From NCBI GenBank assembly GCA_036939755.1, contig JALLAZ010000277.1, positions 1-17,796 on the forward strand: a DNA stretch of 17,796 nt, given 5' to 3'. A program made the translations under genes and the position numbers. Numbering within the stretch: the first letter of the stretch is position 1; every line of letters starts with the position of its first letter. The notes below the pieces were generated by a model, which did no database searches, was not told the DNA's origin, and saw nothing but the letters and a program-made list of their open reading frames with translations. Shown here piece after piece: positions 9,648 through 17,796 of the stretch. The stretch is from Stephanodiscus triporus. Lineage: Eukaryota; Bacillariophyta; Thalassiosirophyceae; Thalassiosirales; Thalassiosiraceae.

Positions 9648-10540
9648 CGATCGTGCCGTTCTACGGCGCGCCCCTCCCCTCCTCCTCCCGCTACCGCGAT
9701 CCCGCCCCCCCCCCCCCCTCCGATCGACGACGTCACCGTCTTCGTCGCCACCATCATCATCATCTCCCTCCCCTGACCCCGTCCCAGCGACTCGCGACGT
9801 TCCTCCACTCGTCGATGTCGGCGACGCGCGATCCGACGAGGCACGACGCCGTCGCGGCCGTGGGCGAGGTCGTGGGGACGTACGCCCTGTCGAGGATGAT
9901 GGCGGGGATGATGGACGACGACTCCGGACGCAGGGTGATGCGCGATCGGCCGTACGTGGACGGGAGCACGGTCGCGCTCGCTTCGTCGTATGCGTCGTAT
10001 GCGTCGACGTCCTCCCCCCCCTCCTCCTCCTCCTCGGGGGGGGGCGCCGCCGCCGTTGCCGACGACGACGACGACGACGACGACGGCACGACGACGACGT
10101 TCGGCGCGGCGTACGCGTCGTTCCTCGATCGTCACTCCTTCGACCCCGAGGACAGGACGATCGTGCGGTACGTGTCGGACCCGGACCTCGCGTACGTCGC
10201 GACGCGGTACCGACAGTGCCACGATTATTGGCACGTGCTGTCGGGCCTGCCGCCCACGGTGTTGGGCGAATCGGCCCTGAAGTCGTTGGAATTGGTCCAG
10301 ACGGGCATGCCGCTGTCGGCGCTGTCGGTGCTGGCGTCGTTGTCGTCGTACGCCGGACTCCTCGACGACGACGACAGGCGCGTGCTGCGCGAGACGTACC
10401 TCCCGTGGGCGATGCGTACGGGGAGGAATATGAGGGAACACGTCCTGATGTCGACGTATTACGAGTTGGAATTCGGGACGGACTTGAACGCGTTGAGGGA
10501 TAGGATGGGCATCGAGGCGGCACCGATTGTCGAATCGTGA
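9371..10540 (+). CDS. COQ4: Ubiquinone biosynthesis protein COQ4, mitochondrial
   Basis: COQ4 organises the mitochondrial inner-membrane coenzyme Q biosynthetic complex and has been linked to C1 modification of the CoQ ring. One uninterrupted frame gives 389 residues. The zinc-ligand motif HDxxHx11E is intact: H284, D285, H288 and E300 in CHDYWHVLSGLPPTVLGE, followed by the conserved LELVQTGMPLSALS. The N-terminal conserved block (PLTPSQRLATFL, then GEVVGTYALSRM and GRRVMRDRP) is at about 134-194. The first 17 residues (MATMIRGVASLPLLRR) look like a mitochondrial targeting peptide. The protein is longer than the usual 230-270 residues because of Thr, Ser, Arg and His tracts in residues 17-131 and a Ser/Gly/Asp8 insert at 212-240. 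All lie outside the catalytic region. The second ATG at 9380 is an alternative start. It is divergent from SEC15 and convergent with GRWD1. Confidence 0.95.
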
Positions 10541-10852
10541 GGGTGGGGGGGGGGGGGAGGGATGGCGGTGGGGAGAGGCGGTGTGGGCGAAGGAGGGGGC
10601 CCCGAACCGCTCGTCTTGATCTCATCAGCTTTTCCTACGAGTCAACTGGACATCGTAATCGGTCGAGTTGCAGAATGAAACACTGATAGAGCATTACGAA
10701 CATACTCATAGTAAGGGTGTGATGGACGACTTTTGTTTAGCACTTTTTTATATAAGGAATAAAAGGTGCGCCCGTCGAACAATAACCCCCCCCCCCCCCT
10801 TCCCCTACCCGGACAACTCCCCATTCGGCTCTCTCTCCTCGGCGAATATCTC
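10541..10852. other. Convergent spacer between COQ4 and GRWD1
   Basis: No gene. It holds a G-run just after the COQ4 stop (10544-10557) and a long C-run near 10787-10798, with an AT-rich stretch between. AATAAA at 10758-10763 on the plus strand is a candidate COQ4 polyadenylation signal about 220 bases past the stop. That use is a guess, as signals are loose in many algae. Confidence 0.4.
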
Positions 10853-12953
10853 TCACAGATTCGAGGGAATGAAAACGCTAAAACCGCTCAACGATGTGGT
10901 CGCCACGCAGCTTGGTATCTGGGGATGCCATCGAACCTCCTTCGTCATCTCGCTACCCGAGTGCACGAACAGCAACTGAGGCGGAATTTCCCCCTCGACG
11001 CCTCCTCCGCCGTCGTCCCTGCCCCCCTCGCCTTCGTTCCTCCCGGCCGCCGCGACGGCGTCCGGATCGTCCTCCTCGATGCTGAGGTCGTATATGTAAG
11101 TACCGCGATCGTCGCTCACGGCGATCATGCTCTCGTCGGTGGGGTGCCACTCGAGGGACGTTATCGGGGTGCGATGGGAACGGAATCGCGCGAGCGGCCT
11201 CGGGGGGACGGACGGATCGGGCGTTTTGAAGTTACGCAGGTCCCATACGGAGAAGGTGCCTTTCCGTTTTTTTTTTTTTCGATGAGAACGGACGAGAGGA
11301 GAGAAAAAGGGTGAGGATGAATGGGGGGAATCGCTGGGTTCGGATTTTTGCCCCCATGGGCGCGAAAGTAAGGGAGAGAACCGAAGAGGACAAAAAACGA
11401 GGACGCCGTTACTCACCGTCGTCCCCCCCGCTCGCCAGCAAGTTCCCGACCAGCCCATTCCAGCTTATCACGTTGACGTCGGCTCCGTTGGCGTGCACTT
11501 TGTTGCTTATCATGGCCCTGCCGGGACAACGCACGTCGTATATGCGGACGTACCCCCCGCACTCCCCGGACGCCAGCACCGTCGATTCCGTCGGACTCCA
11601 CTGCAGGTCTTCCACAGACGGCGCGTCGAGGTTGTCGCCGTGGGCGGAGTACGTCGGTTTGACAACGAACGACGAGTTCCCCCACGGACTGCCGCCGCCG
11701 CGACCGCCCCCTCCCCTCTTGCCGCCGGTGCACGCGACGTCGTCGTCGCGCGCGACGGGGTGAGTCGCGTCCCATACGTGGACGTTGCCGTCGCGATCGG
11801 CCGTGGCGAGCCTGCCGGGCGTCACGCGACTCCAGTCGATCGCGTATCCCTCCGTGGAGTGGCCGGAATACACGAAGAAGGGATCCTTGCGCATCCTGCG
11901 CACCGGCGGGCCAATAATCTCCTTCTTCTTGTCGCTCTTCTTGCCGTTGTTGTTGTTGTTGTTGTCGTTGTTGTTGCGTGCATTGGAGCCGCTGCGATCC
12001 AACAGGTCCAGCGCGCCCCCGATATCGTACAGGCTGACCGTCCCAGATTCTCCCCAGACCGCGACGACGTCGGAGTTGTGAGGGCATACCCTCACGCGAT
12101 TGATCCCGCCGGAGGGATGGGGGAAGGAGTAGTGCTCGAGTATCGGATCCCTCTCCTCCTCCTCCTCCTCCTCGTCGTCACTACTCTCGTCGTTGTCGTC
12201 GTCGTCCTTCCCGTCCTCCTCGTCGTCGTGCCTCCACTCCTCCCCGAGCATCTCGTCGTCCAATTCCCTCTCGCTCTTCTCCCTCCCCAGGCTCCCGGGC
12301 ACTCGACAGAGGTCGCTAAGCCGGAGCACGCTCAGCTTGTTCCTGCCCGGGACGTCGGCCTGACTCCCGACGACGAGGGTGACGGTGTGCGGGAATCGCG
12401 TGCGGTTATCCCCGAGGAATCGATCGGGCACGACGTCGAGGGTGAGGGATGGCCACTCGGGCGTGAGGGCGTGGTGCATCTTGTACGCGGTCTCGTCCAT
12501 CTCGAGCTTGGAGGCGTCGGCCTCACCCAGGAAGGGATTCCACGCCCTCACCCGGGACGGGACGTCGGCCGGGGCGGCGGACGGGTCGCCTGGGGGGGCG
12601 AACGCGTCCCCGTGCGCCTCGTCGTCGTCGTGACCCTCGTCGCCGCTCGACTCGTAGACGTCCTCGTAGTCGTCGTCATCGTCCTCGTAGTCGTCGTCGT
12701 CGTCGTCGTCGTCGTCGTCCTGCATACCCTCGTCGACGGCCCGTCGTTCGACGACGGGTCGGAGCGCGGGGGGCCGCCGGCGACGGAGGTCGTCGTCGTT
12801 GTCGTCCGCGACCGCCGACGCCGGCGTCGTCGGAGACGCCGCCGTACTATTATTGCTGATCTCGCCGTCGCTGACAACGTTGTTGCTCCCGTCTCGACAC
12901 ATGTCGTCGCTGTCGCCGCTTTTGTGACCGCTGCGTTTCGTTTTCTTCCCCAT
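10853..12953 (-). CDS. GRWD1: GRWD1/RRB1-type WD40 ribosome-assembly protein, two exons
   Basis: GRWD1 (yeast Rrb1) is a nuclear/nucleolar WD40 protein that chaperones ribosomal protein L3 during 60S assembly and can bind histones. Exons are 12953-11417 and 11259-10853, with a 157-nt intron (donor GTGAGT, acceptor GGAAAG). The join reads GGDDG-TFSVWDLR, giving 647 residues. The N-terminus is acidic with a D10 tract near 79-88 and a second Asp/Glu tract near 243-267. The CAF1C/RBAP histone-binding-like segment follows at about 134-180 (RAWNPFLGEAD... MDETAYKMHHALTPEWPSLTLD). WD repeats then cover about 275-640, with the family blocks GGINRVRVCP, GHSTEGYAIDWS, SVEDLQWSPTESTVLAS, DVNVISWN, ITSLEWHPTDES, QLLFVHSG and EVRWHPQIP. 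Inserts of Asn (326-336) and Gly (412-421) lie between blades. The ATG at 12951-12953 starts MGKKTKRSG, a basic, nuclear-localisation-like leader. The gene is very GC-rich, in contrast to its 5' flank. Confidence 0.95.
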
Positions 12954-13200
12954 GGTGGATGACGAATCGGTCTTTATCTTTCTCTCCTCTCAATCTTGTT
13001 CATGCCCCTGCATCATAGTATGTTTTTTGTTCTTTGGTGAATGTTCGATAGCAAGCAAGGGGGTTTGTTGGCCTCAAAATCTTCCTCAGAAACCAAACCG
13101 ATGGATGGAGCGGAGAGTACTCTACATACTTACCTATTTAGGTAGTATCTACCTAACCTATGATAGTCTGGCCCAACGGACGACGATCAGACCCTTTGCT
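12954..13200 (-). promoter_or_regulatory. 5' flank of GRWD1 with an 8-bp inverted repeat and a shared 11-mer
   Basis: Base composition becomes AT-rich immediately upstream of the GRWD1 ATG. TTAGGTAG (13138-13145) and CTACCTAA (13149-13156) form a perfect 8-bp inverted repeat around TAT. TACTCTACATA at 13118-13128 is identical to 9191-9201 in the SEC15-COQ4 promoter region, where the same TAGGTA/TACCTA arrangement occurs. Regulatory function is inferred from this recurrence near two start sites. Confidence 0.4.
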
Positions 13201-14649
13201 TTGGGGTGTGAGGACAGACGAGGGAAAAGGCATCACTGCGCAAGTGATTCGCCCATCGCCAGAAACAACAGAGTACTAGGAGTAGTTATCTAGTCACATC
13301 TCACTTTTTAAGCCCAACCTATCGGAAATTCATGAAGAACTAATATGGTTACACACTAACTATCACTATGGTATCATCTCTTACTTGTTCACTTCTTCCA
13401 ATCTCTCTCTAGCTGGGTGATATTTAAATTTAATAGAATAGGAGTAGAGTTGAAGGTTTGCATACTGTGCTCTCATTGGTGGAAGTGGAAGGATACCATC
13501 TTCAACAGAGCAACAGCCTCCCTCCTACCCTTCGTCTACTACTTCCATGACCTCGTCAAAAATAGTCAACATTGTGCACCAACCGGCACAGGCCCATAAC
13601 CATTAAAAACACACAGCCAAATCACCAACAAAATCCTCCCCAACGTGACAACCTGCCAAGAATTTGATCGGGCAAAGAATCCATCTGAGAGGCCATTATC
13701 TCGCCTCTAATACATGGGACCATCATGCTGCATCCATTATATCCTCACTTATCACTTCTCTCAGTGAGAGTTGCAAACCAAACTCTCCAGCCATTCTGCA
13801 ATGTATCCCAAGGACCATGGACAAGAGTGACTTTGCCTTATGCTTAGGGGAGCTTGGGCTTGGATTAGCAGCCAGATGAACCACTAACTCAACAAGTTTT
13901 GGCACCACACACACTTGACTCATGACTCATCTCACTCCTCTCACTCCTCTCACTCCTCTACTACTAGCTAGTTTAGCATTTAGTATTGTATCTATCCAGC
14001 TTTATATGCCACCAAGTCACAAGTCACAAGATGTCACAAGGTCTGGTCAGAGACTTGAGCTACAATAAAATACAATAGTGGGGCGGCCGCCATGTCCCAT
14101 GTCCTCCAATTGAAAATCCAGGGTAACGGAGGAGAAAAACAATAATTGATATGCAGCAGCTGAATGCTGAGCCTGCTGCTGGCTGGCTGCTGGTGCTAGA
14201 TTAGTATGTACTATGTACCTACCTATTGCATGGATGTAAAAGTGGAAAAGAGAGGAAAAGAAAAAGAAAGAGATAGGTTTTTGTACGTAGGAATAGTTGT
14301 CAGAAAAGCCAATATGGAGCTGGAAAACCCATCACCCCTCTCTAACTACTTTACCTACTCTAACTACTCGAGATAAAAAAGCTTATGCTGTGGCTCAGCA
14401 TAGATTGACAGCCAAGTGGAAGGCTCCCTGGGGTTTGGCCGTGGCACCCTAAGTGGAGGAGGGATGGATAGGAGAACTAATGACAGCAGGAAAGAGTGAG
14501 AGTATTAGCCCTAGTACCTTTCGCAGACAATGACAGCTAACTTGATTACTATTCATTCTTGAAAATCTAAAATATGGCACATAGCCAGCACCCCGCTAGA
14601 GCTCTCGACGGTCGTCTTTCTGCACTCGTAAGCCCCGTCGTCCTCAGAG
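13201..14649. other. Long intergenic interval with small repeats, no supported gene
   Basis: Frames up to about 70 codons occur on both strands (plus 13417-13599, plus 13664-13879, minus 13723-13923), but they overlap, lack motifs and have no splice-supported extension. The interval holds GACTCAT and CTCACTCCT direct repeats (listed separately), GTCACAA repeated three times near 14015-14040, a CTGCTGG-rich patch near 14173-14196, and TACCTACCTA at 14216-14225. The right end is the 3' flank of the AAA ATPase gene. Decayed mobile DNA is possible but I see no transposase or reverse transcriptase signature. Confidence 0.4.
13917..13957. repeat. Short tandem repeats: GACTCAT x2, then CTCACTCCT x3
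   Basis: GACTCAT occurs twice in tandem (13917-13930) and is followed directly by three perfect copies of CTCACTCCT (13931-13957), ending in CTACTACTAG. It looks like a simple microsatellite formed by slippage. Confidence 0.85.
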
Positions 14650-17458
14650 TCAGCGCCACCAGGATGAGAAACAGCCACTATTAGCCTTCTCTTCATTCAA
14701 GCCGATCTCCATGGCACCCTTGTGACCGTAGACAATGGATGAAGTCTCAAGAAGAAGATCCTGAGAAAGACAGCCACTCTCCTCTGCTGCTAGTGCCATG
14801 GCCAAGCGAAGCGCATTTTTGACCTCACGGCCGTTGAGTTCAGTCTTGGCCAATGCCTTCACATCGAGGGAATCCAAATCTTGGTTAGATTTAATCAACA
14901 AATTCTTCCAAACCTGAGCGCGACCCTCCAAATCAAGTGATTCGTAGCGCAAGGCCAGGGTAATCCTGGTCTGAAACGCTGGATCAATGGATTCAATCCT
15001 GTTGCTCGTAAGAAAGAGAATACCACAATGGTATTCTACCAAGCGCAACATCACAGAAACCATGGCATTGCGCTCAATTGGTGAGTTGGAGCTGCGTTCT
15101 GCTAACACGGAATCCGCTTCGTCTAACAAAACCAATGCATCCCACCTTGCCGAGAGACGGAGGATTTCACACAAGCGGCGTTCAAGTTCGTCCGCGGTAG
15201 TTCCCAGGGTGCCCATGCTGATGGAATAGAGCGGGCGATGCAAAGATTCCGCTATTGCCTCTGCTGTGAGAGTCTTCCCTGTTCCAGGCTTGAATACCAA
15301 AGAAAAGTCAGTAAGGTTACCACAAAGAAAAAAACTGAGACACAACAAAACACATACCGGACCATAGAGCAGAAAGACCGTACCCTCCCCCTTGCCTTCC
15401 ACAAGATCATGAAAGCCACTAGCACTGGTGTGTTTAACCAACGCCTTAATCATGCGCTTGCGTGTATCTGGAAGTACAAGGCGCTCAAATAAATTAGGGT
15501 CAAATGTGATGAATTTCAATCCATCAACGATAACATCGCCCCATGCCTTGGATGTGAAGCTAAAGCCAACAGTCGTCGGCCAGACTAGCGTCAAATACTC
15601 GTTGGGAATCTTGCTGAAGAGGATCATACCACTAGCAGTCACTGAAACATTTCCACGGCTGCTATTGACAGAAGCTGAGTTGCTATGAACCTTGTAAGGG
15701 TCGTCGATCAAACAAAGATACAACTTGTACTCCTTGAGCTTCATGTGGATAGCGTCGATCATATCGTCACGCCCAACGCTGATAGAATGGCCATTTTCAG
15801 CGGCAGCATCAAAATCAACAACGATGCGGCCGGATGTGGCCAACGCAACGGAGGACTTTCCAGCATTGAAAGAATATCCCCCCCGCTTCTGATAAAAGCT
15901 ACCTCTGTCGTATGCCATGTATAGATGAGTCTTTTGCCCATCAATGCATGTAATACGATTGTATATTTCACCACGGAGATTGTACTTCCGTAACAAGTTT
16001 GCGAGTTCATGCCCCAGGGGAGGGACAAATGCAAGCTCTCCGCCTGAACATGCTCGACGCCCCTCAAACATGTGAATGCCCTCCACAACTTCAGCAAACG
16101 TCGAGTGACCTCCACCAACCGGAACAATGAACCTGCAACACAACTGAAAGTACTTCATCGGCTTGCCAGATATGGTCTTGCCTTGAGTGTAACGATGCCA
16201 AACAACCTGGCAGAAGCAATCGACGCCACTGCCCCCGGCATGCTTGGCAATGACGAAGGATCCCGGTGGATACAGAATGTGGATAGAGTCAAAGTCATAG
16301 TACCCGTCCTTGAAGAGAGCTCGTCCACGGTCCAATTCACTGTGTGCGGAATTTTCGATGTGCTCAATGATATCGTCCAAACCTTCAATATCAACGTGGG
16401 TTGCATCATTTGGAAGAATCTTGCCAATGGAGGTCGCCATCTCCACAAAGCCATGGCGCTTTGACTGAATCAACTCTTTATCCATGCCTCGTGCACCGAT
16501 GGTTGAATTGTATTCATCACGTGCAAATTTTACCCCCCTGAGTGATCCGAGTGCATGATAGAGAGTTAACTCATCCACGACAACTTCAGCCCCCGCATTA
16601 ACGACGAATTGGGAGGTTTTTTGCACCGTCTGCACCATCTTGAGAATGAGATCCGTTAATGGACGCGTGAATTGGCCTCCACAAGACGAGGGAAAGGCGA
16701 CGGCGCCCCCTTGCATCGCAAAGAAGTGACTTAATGGATTCACAACAGAATGAGTAGATTTCTTGTTGTCCTCTTCAACTGCATTCTCTTTTATGAAGTT
16801 TCTTGGGACAGGCAGATCGCTGACCTCCTCTTCTCCAAGAGCTTTGCCGAGCTCATTTTGAGTGGCTATCATCAAGGGAATTTCCCTAAAAGAGGCAAGG
16901 TTTATTATCAATGTCAAATGTTAGGCAGACCGGCAGACCGGAAGATGACCTTTACAAAAAGTATCTTGGTATGCATACATGGCCAATAACTTACGCCTTT
17001 TGCATCAATTGAAACTTTGACATGAGAGGATTCATGACCGATTCTTCTTTCACGCCAGCTTTTTCGCGCCCAATGCCCTGGATGATGGTGGCAATCTGTT
17101 CTGGGGATGCCCCCGTTTCGATTCCTGCCAGCTGCTGCACGCGGTCCATGGGCACACCCGCCTTGATCATTCGCTTGTATTTCTTGACCAAAGTCTCCGG
17201 AATAAATGCCTCGTCATCATCCTCGCCACCTCCCTCGCTCTTGCCGGCCGACGGCGAAAGGACGAGCGCAATGTCAATCCCCTCGAGCTTGGCTTTCTGC
17301 TCAACAGCTCCCAACGGAGCGCCCGCCTGAAGCAACAGGCGGAGTTTCTTCAACTTCGTACTACCGTTGATGGCACGATTCGTCAAATCCTTCCGCTTAC
17401 CCTGCGTTGCGTCCGCGATACTCATCGCCTTTTCAGATTTGGGGTTCTTCCCACGCAT
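14650..17458 (-). CDS. AAA ATPase with DUF7025-like region and N-terminal CCDC53-like repeat pair, three exons
   Basis: Exons are 17458-16995, 16885-15358 and 15288-14650; introns are 109 nt (GTAAGT...TTTTAG) and 69 nt (GTATGT...TTCAAG). Phases match and the product is 876 residues. Residues 36-61 and 92-114 carry two related motifs with the pattern AGxPxxxVxQxA (LLLQAGAPLGAVEQKAKLEGID and KRMIKAGVPMDRVQQLAGIE), like the short motif of WASH-subunit CCDC53. Residues about 353-620 (ILYPPGSFVIAKH... LAFVPPLGHELANLL... FITFDPNLFERLVLPD) resemble the DUF7025 region that precedes AAA domains in fungal and algal ATPases. The AAA domain follows: Walker A GPPGTGKT (663-670), Walker B LVLLDEAD (D720, E721), sensor-1 Asn760 and a putative arginine finger R773, all intact. 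No membrane segment or signal peptide is evident. Its substrate is unknown. The second intron splits Walker A between its two prolines. The ATG at 17456-17458 is the first plausible start. Confidence 0.88.
15289..15357 (-). other. 69-nt stop-free intron inside the AAA Walker A motif
   Basis: Donor CCG|GTATGT and acceptor TTCAAG|CCT. The intron is 23 codons long with no stop in frame, so an unspliced transcript would still encode a full-length protein, but with 23 hydrophobic residues inserted between the two prolines of GPPGTGKT. Removal restores a perfect P-loop, which is strong evidence that it is a real intron. Confidence 0.9.
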
Positions 17459-17796
17459 AACGGAGGAGGGTTCGCGATAGTTCGGCAGCTGACCCGGCGT
17501 CGTTCCTTTCCTTGTCAGTCCCCTAAAAGGTTAGAGTGGAGTCGTTGCTTCTCTGACGATTGATTCTCAATTCCTCAAATGCCATCTTCGGCGTTCGGTT
17601 TGTGTTGTGTCTAAGTAAAAAAAAACAGGCCGCGCCCTGATATTTCCCCCCTTTTCAGCGCCCAATCCACGAACGATTTCGTTGCCTTGAGAGGGGCGGA
17701 AATTTCCTTCTTTCCTCCAGCCACTCCTAAAATCATCCAGCAAACCTGAGACGGTAGATACTTAATATTATTTGCTTCACTCTACGTCTAGTTATT
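17459..17796 (-). promoter_or_regulatory. 5' flank of the AAA ATPase gene
   Basis: No coding frame of note. This is the presumed promoter and 5' UTR of the AAA gene. It contains an A-run near 17618-17626, a CCCCCC run near 17647, and an AT-rich end with TTAATATTATT at 17762-17772. I recognise no defined promoter element. Confidence 0.35.

Noticed and set aside
9164..10625. Two long minus-strand open frames of over 400 codons each
   Set aside because: They are antisense shadows of COQ4, almost wholly Arg/Thr/Ser/Val repeats caused by GC-rich trinucleotide tracts. COQ4 has its intact active-site motif on the plus strand.
11493..12962. 489-codon plus-strand open frame
   Set aside because: It is antisense to GRWD1 and consists of Val/Leu runs produced by reading the GAC tracts backwards; GRWD1 on the other strand has clear family motifs.
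13664..13923. Overlapping plus and minus frames of about 70 codons, considered as a transposon fragment
   Set aside because: No transposase, integrase or reverse transcriptase motif, and no flanking terminal repeats seen.

Overview
This is nuclear DNA from a eukaryote. All five recognisable genes encode eukaryotic or mitochondrial proteins, and four of them are interrupted by short GT-AG introns (69 to 285 nt, donors mostly GTGAGT-like). A unicellular stramenopile alga, perhaps a centric diatom, fits the compact genes, short introns, homopeptide-rich proteins and a DUF7025-type AAA ATPase. That placement is an inference; no organelle, rRNA or tRNA marker in the window supports it.

Layout, left to right. 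1-230: unassigned edge sequence. 231-2187 (-): a three-exon MATE-family transporter. 2188-3839: gene-poor stretch holding one weak acidic ORF (2532-2819) and a 27-bp hairpin-forming minisatellite (2901-3022). 3840-4388 (+): a small secreted-protein gene of unknown family whose frame is broken by one TGA right after the signal peptide. 4703-9083 (-): a four-exon exocyst subunit SEC15/EXOC6. 9371-10540 (+): COQ4 for ubiquinone biosynthesis, divergent from SEC15 across a 287-bp shared promoter region. 10853-12953 (-): a two-exon GRWD1/RRB1 WD40 ribosome-assembly protein, convergent with COQ4. 12954-14649: intergenic sequence with small direct and inverted repeats. 14650-17458 (-): a three-exon AAA ATPase with an N-terminal repeat pair and a DUF7025-like region.

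The genes do not form a pathway; they are a typical mix of housekeeping and accessory genes. Three things stand out. First, the secreted-protein gene with a single in-frame TGA. Second, the AAA ATPase, with a duplicated CCDC53-like motif ahead of a DUF7025-AAA core and a stop-free 69-nt intron that splits its P-loop. Third, a strong shift in base composition: the 5' exons of SEC15, COQ4 and GRWD1 are extremely GC-rich and full of GAC/GTC trinucleotide tracts, while introns and spacers between them, the 3' half of SEC15 and the AAA gene are not. I saw no mobile element with recognisable enzymes, no CRISPR array and no RNA gene. Exon boundaries were deduced by hand from splice signals plus protein-family continuity; reading frames were checked across every junction.
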